A stretch of DNA of 64,000 bases from assembly GCF_027942865.1 (NCBI RefSeq), contig NC_134522.1, positions 30,553,349 through 30,617,348 on the forward strand, read 5' to 3'. Source of the DNA: Odontesthes bonariensis (Eukaryota; Chordata; Actinopteri; Atheriniformes; Atherinopsidae). Numbering within the stretch: position 1 is the first letter of the stretch; the number at the start of each line of letters is the position of its first letter. A program made the translations under genes and the position numbers. This document shows, piece by piece, positions 10,632 through 20,399 of the stretch. The notes under the pieces are model-generated. The model did no database searches. It saw only the letters and a program-made list of their open reading frames with translations, and was not told the DNA's origin.

Positions 10632-10940
10632 TGTTGTGGAGAAAAAGGAGTCGAATCCGCCTCGGTCAGCCTCTCATGGGGAAGTTTTATTGAACAAACT
10701 GTCACAGAAACATGTGCGTACAGAATGTCCGAAGATTCCCTCTGACCTCAATTTGTGACAATCTTTTATACTGCCCTGCTTCATACAACGCGTATGTGGC
10801 TCAGGCCCCAATCTCTCTCAGGCGCCTGGCTTTTGCCATTATAGTAAACAAGCTCATTCTAATCTTAAGCAATATTCATATGAACCAGTCAACAAGGCAC
10901 ACGATGTAACCAGGCCATGTCATGACATTTCTCTCCCACA
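10632..10940 (-). repeat. ERV1 3' LTR
   Basis: Read on the minus strand, the LTR begins TGTGGGAGAG at 10940 and ends CTCCACAACA at 10632, giving TG...CA ends. It holds a TATA-like TATAAAAG (about 10763-10770) and an AATAAA polyadenylation signal (10686-10691). A purine run GGGGGGATTA lies just outside at 10941-10950, in the polypurine-tract position. The text is homologous to the LTR at 57912-58230 (shared AATGTCATGACATG-like start and GTTTGTTCAATAAAC-like region). Confidence 0.85.
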
Positions 10941-11161
10941 TAATCCCCCCTGAAATCACTTATCAGTGATTTAATAAAGAAATAATCCAAAAGGAAAGAA
11001 AATCATCCCACATAATTAACATAACTAATTAATTAATAATTAATTAACGTAATCAACACTAAATTATTCTAATAATTCTACATTCTGAGTCAAAGGGAAC
11101 ATATTGAATAAATGAAAAGGAATACATATATGTACCCAAATCACATTAAATTATAGTGAAT

Positions 11162-12797
11162 TCAACAATCATTTAAATTTTTAACATCGCCATCACATTT
11201 GTCCATTGTTCGCAATGAATTAATCACAGTTTTGTACCAAGTACAATACATAAAATTATGGATTATCACACAACAATAGTAATAAAATGCAATGTAATGC
11301 AGCTCCTCCAGTCCCGTCCCATCTCCTGTACTCTGGTGTCGTCTGCTTCTGGCCAAACATCCGTCCGGCTGGCTCTGGAACTGCTAAGCTAACTCTGGGA
11401 GGAGAGGTTGCCAGCACTTTGCTCCCAATCAAAGAGGTCTTTAGCATCTCTCCTCCCTGTCAGGCTAAACTTGGTTCCACACCCGAGGAAAGAATCTTGT
11501 GAACCGTCCGTTGATAACCTTCGTTCGTCGTCCAGTTCTCCCATGCGTTGGTCCTCAGACCTCGTCTCGAAAGGTCAGCTGCATCCTGGCTTCTTCCACT
11601 GTTTGTTTGAACATCACTTGCAGCAACCACCTCCTCAGAATGGGTATAATGCAACACACCAATAGGGAGACCATTATCACCATCAACAATATAGCTATTC
11701 CCGCCTTAACTGTCATCGCTCATTACCCCCTACCCGAACCAGGGTTTGAATCCCATTCCCGCCTATCTTACCTCTTTTATTTCTTCCCCTACCCGAACCA
11801 GGGTTTGCATCCCCACCCCGCTGTGACTGGTGTGCAGTTGGTGAGAGTGAGTTGTATGGCTTTGTTTTTGCTGGTATTTTTAGTGATTATAGGACTGTTT
11901 AGGTGAATTTTATCCATGATGTAGTTACCACTATATCTTTTAACTCTCCCTTTTTCCACATCCAAACCTCGCATCTCGTTTACCTTGTCATACACTAACA
12001 CAAACGATGTCTTCCTCCTCACCAGTGCCCAAAGACCTATCCACCTGTTGGGTACACATTTAACAAAACATCATCTCCACACATCCTGTAACTCTCAGCT
12101 ACAGGGTGTGTCTAATCCCCAATCAGGTAGAGAGTCGGAATTGTCATTTCTATATTTTCACATTTTTGATCCAAAGGAACCGGATTTCCAAACCTCACAG
12201 GTGTCCTGATAAATATTGGTTTCATATTTGCGTGTGGAAACCAAGATAAAACCCATACGACATTTCATTTAACAGTAGTATTACCTCCATTACTTGTAAA
12301 GTATTCAAACTCACTATAACTCTATACTTTATAACCAGTGGGAGGCCTATCCTGTGTTGTACTAAGATTAAATTCAGCACAAGAAGACTCCAATTTGTGG
12401 CCCTTCCCTATTTTGAAAACAATTATGTAATTTATTTGGCCCACACATCAATCTGCACTTAATCCCACACCTAGGAAACAATAACCATTTATCCTCTTCC
12501 GATGTGAACCTACCTTCTCTGCATTCCCGTTGCTGGACCACCGCACAGTCCCTGAAGGTGTGTGGCTCTGGAACAACAACAGGCAATGCTCCTGGAGCGT
12601 CTGCGCATATGAGACACTCCGTCGCTGTCAGTTCTCTTGTAGTGTACCCTGCCCATCTATACCACATATCCCGTGCTGCCTTAAACCATCTTCCACAGTT
12701 ACACTGTTTTCCTGACTCTACCTGTGCATGTACACACCGTCTGTTCTTGGATTAACATGATTATTCTGTCCTGTAGTGCTAATGGTATCAAGTCCCC
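11162..12797 (-). pseudogene. ERV1 env remnant
   Basis: The region holds broken frames between the integrase end and the 3' LTR. On the minus strand, 11705 to about 11600 encodes a hydrophobic stretch (GIAILLMVIMVSLLVCCIIP) followed by a short basic and polar tail ending at a stop near 11562. This is the layout of a retroviral transmembrane anchor and cytoplasmic tail. The minus frame 12374-12667 is Cys-rich and could be surface-subunit sequence. Frames change several times and no complete envelope product is possible. The membrane span is seen directly; the rest is assigned by position. Confidence 0.6.
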
Positions 12798-13690
12798 CTA
12801 GACTTTCACGAGAAATCTTTCTATTCTTACAACCATTATGAACAACTTCTTCTGACCCGAGGACAACATGATCTTACCAGATTGCCCCTTTGTCGTGGCG
12901 CCCGGAGGCGGTGATTTGGTCGTCTCCTCCTCCGGACCCATGCTCCACACTTCCTCACCATCCTTTATTCCCATGAACTTAAATTCACGCTTAACAGATA
13001 CCTCTTCACGACTAGCTCTAGTGTGTATTGCTGGCAACGTTAGTGGTGTGGCATGGTCTGAGTGGGTGTGTATTGTTGCATCATACTCATCTGACCCAGG
13101 CTGGCTACTTCCCCTGCGGGGTGGCTTCATCCCAGGACCCTTCCAGCCTCTCCTGTTCGCGGGATCCCGTCCAACATCTCCAGGCTTCGTTCTCCTGAGC
13201 CCATGCTGTCGGCCAACACCCATACCTGGATGCTCATTAGTGTCAGAAATCCTAACATCTTCCTTTTGTTCATCCTTTCCCTCGGACTTAACTCCGTCTG
13301 TGTCTTTAGTCCGAACCTTAGTGCAGTGATTCAAATGGTACCATGTGTTGCTACCTTCCACAAGCCACTTCCTTCGGAACACTCTGATGTGCACCTGGTC
13401 GCCTGGCACCACTGGTCTCTCAACCAGCTGTTCGAGACTCAAGTCTCTGGTCTCCTCCTGTAGATAGATTGTTCTGTGGATTGCAGTTAGTTACTTCATG
13501 TAACCTCTCAACTTTGTTTGCAACTGCTCAAGTGGGGGGGGCCCTCTTAAGGGACCTCTCACTGAGGTGCCGGAATGGGTCGACCCGTTAGCATTTTATG
13601 CGGTGTTAGTGCGTGACTCTATGAGTCTGCATACAATAGCTCATTGGTGCAAGTGGCAAAGCATCCAGTTTAGTTTAGTTGAAGCACAGA
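12798..13690 (-). pseudogene. ERV1 integrase C-terminal part
   Basis: The minus-strand frame 13442-12798 starts with PGDQVHIRVFRRKWL and NTWYHLNHCTKV, the style of the C-terminal (GPY/F-type) domain of gamma-like integrases with a gap in its middle. It continues into sequence that would be the overlapping start of env. Upstream text to 13690 (with QLQTKLRGYMK) reads as integrase too, with stops. The integrase core is separated from it by the DNA transposon at 13695-14316. Confidence 0.65.
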
Positions 13691-13694
13691 TTAA

Positions 13695-14316
13695 GGCTAC
13701 GGCTACACGAAAACGAAACAAGGGTTCTTTTGAAAACGGGTACGAAAATTATTGCGGCCATACGGCAACGCTGCTGTAAAGACAGGTCCAGACGAAAACG
13801 ATGAAAAACAATTAAACGATGCAGTACACACGAAACACCTCTAGGTGCGCTGTAAGCCACCCCCACCGGTTACACCAGAACAATAGAAGAAGCAATGCGC
13901 ATGCGTGTACGCCCCTACTTCTACCAGCGCGAAGCTCACGTTGTTCCTTCAACAACGCCGCTGCAGTTAGCAGTGTCTGCAACAGTGCTGCTATCAATGT
14001 TGTGGGGTCCATGATGATCGCTGTCTGTCCTTGTTGTGTTGTCTTCTTCTTCCAGATTTTGAATGGAAGCCGCTTTTTGTTCTGGTCACTGACGTATGTA
14101 TATACATCACTAGCGTTAGCCATGTGGCTGTGACGCAGAAATGAATCCGTTTTCGCTGTAACAATGGAAACGAAACGACCCCGTTTTCAAATCTTCCCAC
14201 TCTGGAATCCGTTCTCAAAAACTATCGTTTTGGGGTAGTGGGAACGCTGGCTCCGTGTGGCCGCGATAAGAAAAAGTATCGTTTACAGTGAAAAACGTTT
14301 TCGTGTAGCCGTAGCC
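13695..14316. mobile_element. TTAA-flanked DNA transposon in ERV1 integrase
   Basis: Terminal inverted repeats GGCTACGGCTACACGAAAAC begin at 13695 and end at 14316. TTAA lies on both sides (13691-13694 and 14317-14320). The minus frame 13812-14123 contains an Ala/Leu-rich stretch (MDPTTLIAALLQTLLTAAAL) that may be the start of a transposase of the parental element, but no catalytic domain is present. TTAA duplication suggests a Kolobok- or piggyBac-like mobiliser. It splits the integrase of ERV1. Confidence 0.8.
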
Positions 14317-14329
14317 TTAATTCAATTTC

Positions 14330-14520
14330 ACTTTCAAGGTTCCATTAATTCTCTCAATCACCGATGATTTTGTGGATGATAAACGGCCCCACAGCGCTGC
14401 TTGATTCGCAGCTGCTGCAGAATGCCTTTTCCAACTTTCTAAACAAACACTGAACCATTATTTGAGCTAATCTCTGATGGAATGACAAACAGATGAATCA
14501 ATTCTCTTACCAAAAAAATT
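14330..14520 (-). pseudogene. ERV1 integrase core fragment
   Basis: On the minus strand the text reads IPSEISSNNGSVF and, later, GAVYHPQ, the signature around the second catalytic residue and following helix of retroviral integrase (usually SSDNG...F and YHPQ). Where the family has the catalytic Asp before Asn-Gly, this copy has Asn, so the enzyme would be inactive. Stops and frameshifts interrupt it. Confidence 0.65.
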
Positions 14521-14630
14521 TTACGACTATTTATCCAATATGTATGACCAATATCCTTGGGGTGGCGTGACATCTGGCTCCAGTGACACCATTGGTGCCA
14601 AAACAGCAAGGTGGCACTTTGATGCTACTT

Positions 14631-15233
14631 TCACTGCTTCATCAACAGCGTTATTACCTTTACTGACCATTTTGTTACCTTTACGATTATTTGACACATC
14701 ATCACCGCCAGTTTCGAGGGGAGCATCATGACTGCACTCAGCTCCTTCATTTGAACCTCATGTCGCACTGGACTTCCGTCTGACCTCCTGAACCCTCTCT
14801 GCTTCCAAACTGCTTCAAACAAATAGCAAATATCATGAGCATATGCAGAATCTGTGTACACATTCGTAACCTTACCTTTCACCAGTCAACATGCTTCCGT
14901 TAGTGCCTTCAGTTCAGCCAAGTGTGAACATGGCTGTTCACCCTTCTCAGCTTTCACCGTCACAAAGTTTCCCACCTTCCTGTTTCACAACTGCAAAACC
15001 TGCATGATTACCCAAATGATCTCAAAACATGATCCATACACAACATAAGTGACGTCAGCCTGCACAAGTGAAGTTGCTTCTAAGTCAGGTCTCAGTTTAA
15101 TGTATCTCACAGCTTCTGCCACACGCTCATGCGGTTCTCCTTCAAACTCACGTGGAATGACATCTGCAGGATCCGATGTAGTACACTTCTGTATTCTCAA
15201 ATCTGGATGTGTCAAAAGATGCACAACCTGCAT
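14631..15233 (-). pseudogene. ERV1 RNase H remnant
   Basis: Minus frame 15233-14985 contains LVQADVTYVVYGSC, aligned with the first RNase H motif (normally with Asp-Gly-Ser; here Tyr-Gly-Ser, so the first catalytic Asp is gone). Minus frame 14882-14631 contains VYTDSAYAHDICYLFEAVWK and RGF, the later TDS.YA catalytic motif of gamma-type RNase H. The two pieces are in different frames. The homologous start is also seen in ERV2 at 63822-64000. Confidence 0.75.
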
Positions 15234-15239
15234 GATTCC

Positions 15240-15462
15240 TTTCAGAGGAAACCCATTTTATTGCATAATCTTCCCCAAAAAGATCATAATTGTTTTTATT
15301 TTTAATTTTATTTATTTATTCATTTCGTTATTTATTTATTTTGGACATGGCGCTTTACTTACTCCCTCCAAGTGGAATGGAGAGATATCAGTAGTTCCCT
15401 ATGGGATTAATAGATATTCTAATTTAGGCTAACAATGCTAAAATTTAAAATTACTTTACCTC
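15240..15462 (-). other. ERV1 non-coding segment in place of PR-RT
   Basis: This A/T-rich stretch lies between RNase H and the nested transposons and corresponds to 63390-63610 of ERV2 (shared GGGAATTACTGATATCTCTC-like and TTGCATAAT-like text in opposite orientation). It contains no protease or reverse-transcriptase motif, and it marks the shared deletion scar of this retrovirus lineage. Confidence 0.65.
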
Positions 15463-15468
15463 TATATG

Positions 15469-16046
15469 CAGACATCCCAAGTTCCAAAAACTCATTTCAG
15501 GTAGATGCTTGTCGAACAACCCCCCCCCCCCCCCCCCCCCCCCGCCCCGCGCCCCATATAGTAGTATATTCTGCTGTAAAATGAGTCTTATATTTTCGTT
15601 TTTTACTCATGGATTCACCCTCTGCCATTTGGCAGGATGCACAGTTTTGAGTGGTAACTTAGGTGACTGTCAGAGAGTAAATCGAAGCCCTCCCACACCG
15701 AACGTTATTGGCTTATTTTGCTGACTAAACCAATCAGCGCGCCTTCTGACCAGCAGTCGCCCTGAACGCTCGTTGAACAGAGCATCGCTTTGGACAGACA
15801 CGCACAGGTTTCACACCTCTTCCCCCCCCCCCTCCCCCCTCTCTCTCGTGCCTGCGCAGTCGAAACACGAGTTATTGTATGGCCTGCACGCTCTCACTCG
15901 CATTTAAAAAACAAACAAAAAAAAAAAAAAAAACAGTCCCTCGCATAGTCTAAAATCCGGGATATTTTATCCAACTCGCGGGCATCCGTGATTAACTATC
16001 AATATCAGGGAGACTCCCGGAACTTCCGGGAGACTTGGGATGTCTG
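15469..16046. mobile_element. DNA transposon with CAGACATCCCAAGT ends
   Basis: Inverted ends CAGACATCCCAAGT (from 15469) and ACTTGGGATGTCTG (to 16046), flanked by TATATG on both sides (15463-15468 and 16047-16052). It is non-coding. It contains a C homopolymer of about 24 bases (15520-15543), C-rich runs near 15823-15840 and an A run near 15913-15933, which are likely to be unstable. Inserted in ERV1. Confidence 0.78.
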
Positions 16047-16056
16047 TATATGTCAA

Positions 16057-16817
16057 TAGCCCCTTTCACACTGCGAGCCGCTACCTTAGCGGGTCCAAAT
16101 TGCACCTTCGACCCGCGTCGAGCAATGTGAACGCTTGGCGTGTCAGGGTGACCCGTGTCGCCTGAAGCCAAGTTCAGGGGGAGTTGCCTAGTGGCAGAGC
16201 GTCACACGAAACACATAAAATGCTGGGCGTGTACAATGACGTAGGCACAAGCCATGCGTCGGAGGTAGGGTTAAATACACCTGTCTGCATCAAATTTTTC
16301 AAACAAACGATGGCGGGACACCTTGAGAACTCGTTTTTGCAATGCATTTCATGGAGATGTTACTTTACGGTGCGTGGGAAACCGCGCTCTCCCATCTTTC
16401 TCGCCAGCCCTTCCAGCAAAGGTCCATCCTTCACCGTCCCCGAAATGTGGCGGTAAATAACGTCCTCTGCTTGGAGGCTGAGGAGCTCGGGGACCTCCTT
16501 GTCTCCCCAGTTGGCCATATTAAAAAATGTTTCAAACTTGATGTAGGCTAAAACAGAGTAAAACTTGTCCTCACCTGTCGCTGTTGTTCTGAATCAGCTG
16601 TCCATTCTGTCTTTTAAACTCCTCACGTCACGCCCACGTCCGACCCGCGTCGATTGCGTTCACATCAAACTCGGCTCGGCAAAAAGACTAGGGTCCGACG
16701 CGGGTCGAAAGGCGAGTCGAGTTGACGCGGCAGCCCGGGTCGGCAATGTGAACACAACAGCGGACACGCTAAATTCGCGAATTAAACGCGGGTTATTCGG
16801 CGGTGTGAAAGGGGCTA
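16057..16817. mobile_element. hAT-like MITE with TAGCCCCTTTCACAC ends
   Basis: TAGCCCCTTTCACAC (from 16057) and GTGTGAAAGGGGCTA (to 16817) form inverted ends. The flanks ATGTCAA (16050-16056) and ATGCCAA (16818-16824) match at 6 of 7 positions. The undisturbed target is visible in ERV2 at the end of gag (CATTGACATATAG in the other orientation). A 7-8-bp duplication fits the hAT superfamily. GC-rich interior without a transposase. Confidence 0.75.
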
Positions 16818-16819
16818 AT

Positions 16820-17456
16820 GCCAACAAATACTGGGATTCCTCTGCCCGAGGAACGCCGTGGACCTGCCGGGCCACTTGCTCCGCCCCGCAGGGACTGGCC
16901 ACGGTCCTGCCGAACACTCGGGTTTCTCGGTGCTCTCGGACAGCTGTCAGCAAAGTGTCCCCTCTCGCCACAGGCCCAACATGCCCCCGAGGACCTTCGT
17001 CCTCCAGGTGCACCTCTTCTTGACCTTTGACAGGGTCGACGATGGACTTGCCCCTGTAATGGCTGTTCAGCGGCCCCCGCTGTCATGGCCTCATTTTGTA
17101 CTTCTTGCTTCACTTGCAGTTCTTCTAACTGCAACCGTGCAAGTTCCCTTTGCATATCCTCCTCCTGCTCCTTCCGTTTCAGTTCTTTTCTGTATTTGTT
17201 TACTGCATGCACCACGTGGTCTCGGAATTGTCCATGTGACATTGAATTCAAACCCACCACATCCTCCAGCCTCCCCTGAACTGGGGCAGGCAGAACCTCT
17301 TTGATGGAAACTCTGAACAATGTCACCCATTTCAATTTCTTCCTCAGTCTCTTGTCTCCATTTCTTCAATTGTTGTGCAATGTACACAGCTGGACTCTCT
17401 GTTTCTGACAGTGGCTCCCCCTCTAGGTCCACTCCTACAGGAAACTCAGCTCGTAA
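16820..17456 (-). pseudogene. ERV1 gag, C-terminal half
   Basis: The minus strand encodes the later part of gag. It has an FPVGVDLEGEPL stretch near 17440, a charged coiled-coil segment (KYRKELKRKEQEEDMQ) and a single CCHC zinc knuckle CWACGERGHFADSC at about 16940-16981, followed by an Arg/Gly-rich tail. A frameshift near 17335 separates two frames, visible against the open gag of ERV2. The end of gag is cut by the MITE at 16057-16817. Confidence 0.85.
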
Positions 17457-18116
17457 AGGCTCTAGCATGGTTGCTACGTCTGCTCGCGTGAGCGGTGTTG
17501 ATGACGTCACAAGTTTGTGCCCGCCATATATAGTGGCGCAACTCGTTGCGCCAGTCGTTGCAATTTTCTCCGTCACAGAGGTGGCGCTGCTACGTGAAGG
17601 TTACCGCTACTCTACAACCATGAAAGTGGAGAAGAAAACAATGAAGAGCAGGAACACTGTCATTAATGATACTGCTGCAGTATTCGGATGATTTAAATTT
17701 TTTTCATTCAGTTAAAAGAGGTGAAGGTTTGAAGCCCCCGGCATCAACAGAGTCTCTGCCCTCTTCTTTGCCTTCACGTATCTGTCCCGTAGCTCCTTCG
17801 ACACTCTCTTACAGAACTCTCCCTCTTTCCCCAAAGTTCTGCCCATCTCTGTGCACCAGTTTGGGGAGTTTACGTGCTCCCTGTGCTGTTTCACTGCAGT
17901 TTCGTACAGCTACCTGTACAAACGCACCTCCTCACTGAGCCGGTCTCACAACGGTCCATCCGGTTTTTTCTTGGTGGCGCCGCCAAGTTACAAAAATCTA
18001 CTGGTGCACGACAACGCGCTGTGCCGTCTTTTCAAGGGAAGCGCCAGGCCTGAAACGTCATTTTGACGTCACGGTCCGCCACCACCGTGACAGACGCAGC
18101 AACCATGCTAGCGCCT
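17457..18116. mobile_element. PIF-Harbinger MITE inside ERV1 gag
   Basis: Inverted ends AGGCTCTAGCATGGTTGC (from 17457) and GCAACCATGCTAGCGCCT (to 18116), flanked by TAA on both sides (17454-17456 and 18117-18119), the TWA duplication of PIF-Harbinger. The minus frame 17894-17712 contains CKRVSKELRDRYVKAKKR, resembling the Myb/MADF-like DNA-binding protein encoded by autonomous Harbingers, so the element is a deletion derivative. It splits gag. Confidence 0.85.
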
Positions 18117-18923
18117 TAACACTCTCCAGAGTCCAGCTCGATATGCATTAAACTCATATGCATCAGCTTGGTGGCTTAACATCCAGTCATTCTCACTGTG
18201 TCTCAAAATGCCCTCCATGGTAGAAGTTCCAAAACACAGTGCCCACACTGCCTTAATGTGTCCCACAGTCAACATTTTATCCACAGTTTCTTGTTCAAAA
18301 GCTCTTGTCCATTTGCTTCCACCTATGTGAACATCCGGCAATCGAGGAACCAGCCCCCCTAGGTCGAGCATCTGCCACGGCACATACTGTCCCTGCGTCA
18401 TTTCTATCAAACTCGCTGCTGACGCTGTTGGACTCTTATGTTCTTCAGAAGATGCCTTTTGAACTGGAGGTGCCAGTTCTGGTGATTTTTGATATTGTGG
18501 GAGCTGTCCCCTTGCCTGATCTGAATTACAGACGGCGTCTGGCTCAGGAGCTCCATGACTGCTTGATGTAGCTATTTGTGGTTCTGGACGTTCATGAGAT
18601 ATTTTGTGATCTTTTATTTCAGAATCTCCTTGTATGTTTACTGCTCCTGGCAGTGTTGGATATAGCTCTGCATTTTCAAAGAAATGTAAAACTTTTAATT
18701 CAAGCTCTCTCTTTTCCTGTCTCTTTTTGCTTTTGTCCTTTGGTTTACAAACTTTAATTCTTTGTTCCATAATCTTACAGGCAGCTCCATTGAAAGTGCC
18801 ACCTTTTGGCCAGGGTGAGACATTATTTTTTGTTTGTTTTTCCCATTTTTGAGATATCTTTTTAATATCTTTGGAATGTTCTGGATGCTTGGCGCTGATG
18901 GTTATTGTTGGTGTTACATCCAT
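18117..18923 (-). pseudogene. ERV1 gag, N-terminal part
   Basis: Open from ATG at 18923 down to the Harbinger insertion at 18116. It starts MDVTPTITISAKHPEHSKD and is very similar throughout to the first ~270 codons of the ERV2 gag at 61665. A basic KPKDKSKKRQEKRELELK stretch and a Gln/Ser/Pro-rich middle precede the capsid-like part. The product is truncated by the insertion. Confidence 0.85.
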
Positions 18924-19099
18924 TGTTTCACCTAGTTAGTTCCCTTCTTTTGACTTTTTTTATTTACTTATTTTATTTTTATTTTTTTAACAACTCTTGA
19001 AAGTCAATTTAAATTAAACTAACTCTAAACAATGCTAATTTAATGCTCGGTTAAATTTAGCTTAGATGCTGCTAATTATTCTAATTGTTGGGTACACAG
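18924..19099 (-). other. Remnant of ERV1 5' leader
   Basis: About 175 bp between gag and the LTR remnant match only the last part of the ERV2 leader (GCATCTAAGCTAAATTTA motif, here at about 19046-19066 in reverse). The R-U5 part of the LTR, the primer-binding site and more than 3 kb of leader present in ERV2 are missing. Confidence 0.65.
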
Positions 19100-19332
19100 A
19101 AAATGTGCATACAGAATGTCCGAAAATCTCCCCCGACCTCATTTTGTGACAACCCTTTATACTGCTCCTGGATCAGACAATAAATACATGGCCCAAGCCC
19201 CAATCTTCCTCAGGCGCCTGGCTTTTGCCATTATCATAAACAAGCTCATTCTAACTATCAACAATATTCATATGAACCAGTCAACAAAGCACACGATGTA
19301 ATTAGGCCATGTCATGACATTTCTCACCCACA
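19100..19332 (-). repeat. ERV1 5' LTR, truncated to U3
   Basis: Minus-strand LTR beginning TGTGGGTGAGAAATG at 19332 and running to about 19100. It parallels the 3' LTR through the ATTCTGTATGCACAT region but lacks the AATAAA-containing R-U5 part. The loss also removed the primer-binding site. Confidence 0.8.
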
Positions 19333-20204
19333 AAGTTTGGTGGATTAAAGCCTGCTGTTTAAAGCACAGAGCAACGTCACCTCCCAAACCCAACCCTGTC
19401 ACTGGCTCTAAAGGAGAGGAGCCTGTTAGCGGAGGGCCCTGCTCAGAGTCCTGCTTTAGTGAACTACAGCAACCAAGTAAACCTGCGAGACTTCTGTTGG
19501 GATCAGACTGATCTCTGAGGGCTTAAAGATTCAATAAAGAGAAACATGCAGCTGAACCTAAATAAAACTTGAACAGAGAACTTACAGGAGAGGTTTTTAA
19601 TGCTTTTATGCATCAATCTTTACTTCATTAGCTCCCTCCATGGGATTCAAATTTGGAACATTTTCCTAATAAAAGAAAAAGATGTCAAGGCTCAGAAAGC
19701 ACCTTTATTATTGTTTTCTTATTATTGTTTATTGTCACCTTTATACCAGGTGCTGCTCCTGAGGTGTTTCTGTAAGTTTATCACACCAGCTGGTGAAATG
19801 ATATGAGTCCCTCTACAGTTGTTGGAGATATCAGCTGAGATTCAAACTAAAAGACACATTTTGTGTCTGAAACTGTGAGAGACTGTTAGAGTGGGACTGA
19901 AAGCAGATTCAGAGGGTTGTGATGTATGTGTTTCCACCCAAATGATCTGATAACTGTCAGAGATGCAGCAGTGCTATGAAATCCACTTTAGAAGCTGCAG
20001 TTATTGGACACAATGAAAGCTGACCATCTCTGTGGCTCAGAGGAAAACTGAGCAACAAATGTTGTCAGTCTAAAGCTGAAATACTAAAGAATACTGCTCC
20101 TTATGTGGAACAAACCAAACTCCACCACTGCGACTGAACTTGTGACATCACAGTTTACGTAACTTCCTCCAATATCTATGTCTCTTGAGGCCTTTACAAA
20201 ATAT
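19333..20204. other. V-cluster spacer with promoter decamer
   Basis: Begins with the possible distal half of the split leader (19336-19350). The rest has no V framework, RSS or gene. A TGACATCACA decamer at 20143-20152 is followed within about 60 bp by the 3' end of the L1 element, so a V gene start may have been displaced by that insertion. Confidence 0.4.
20143..20152 (+). promoter_or_regulatory. TCR V-type promoter decamer
   Basis: Exact TGACATCACA in the context TTGTGACATCACAG, the same motif as at 3040 and 7732. No leader exon follows before the L1 at about 20205. Confidence 0.4.
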
Positions 20205-20399
20205 TTATTTTTTTTTTATTTTTTTTTTTATTTTGTTTTCATTTAAAAAAAGTAAAACAGACATGACAATAACAACAACAATAACAACCCCCCCCTGGCT
20301 CAGACACGCAAAATTAAATTACAAAAAGATACCTGTGACATTAGTAAGCACACATACACATAAATGAGTGTATAAACAAATATGCAGTAAAGCTACCAG

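Larger units (their letters stand above)
10632..19332 (-). mobile_element. Defective endogenous retrovirus ERV1
   Basis: A minus-strand class-I-like (gamma/epsilon type) provirus of 8.7 kb including nested insertions. In viral order (descending coordinates): remnant 5' LTR (19100-19332), gag (18923 to about 16820, broken), no protease or reverse-transcriptase core, RNase H (15233-14631), integrase core (about 14510-14330) and C-terminal part (about 13690-13330), env remains (about 12800-11560), polypurine-like tract and 3' LTR (10940-10632). The single CCHC zinc knuckle in gag and the integrase and RNase H style support the class. Four DNA transposons interrupt it. No frame is intact. Flanking duplications are not clean (GTATT versus AAGTT). 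Confidence 0.85.

Noticed and set aside
10299..10745. 148-codon plus-strand frame
   Set aside because: It joins transposon end, TCR leader and LTR sequence. Only the leader portion (10584-10631) is meaningful.
12868..13463. Plus-strand frames of 86-153 codons
   Set aside because: Shadows of the ERV1 integrase/env region on the minus strand.
15520..15543. C homopolymer as a regulatory or G-quadruplex element
   Set aside because: A single homopolymer inside a dead transposon, likely unstable or assembly-affected. No supporting context.
16565..17304. Plus-strand frames of 148-152 codons rich in Pro, Arg and Ser
   Set aside because: Antisense of the GC-rich gag C-terminus and the MITE; no domain and no conserved counterpart.
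19350..20142. Possible V exon downstream of the split leader
   Set aside because: No framework Cys/Trp pattern and no CACAGTG-type signal with a spaced nonamer was found.
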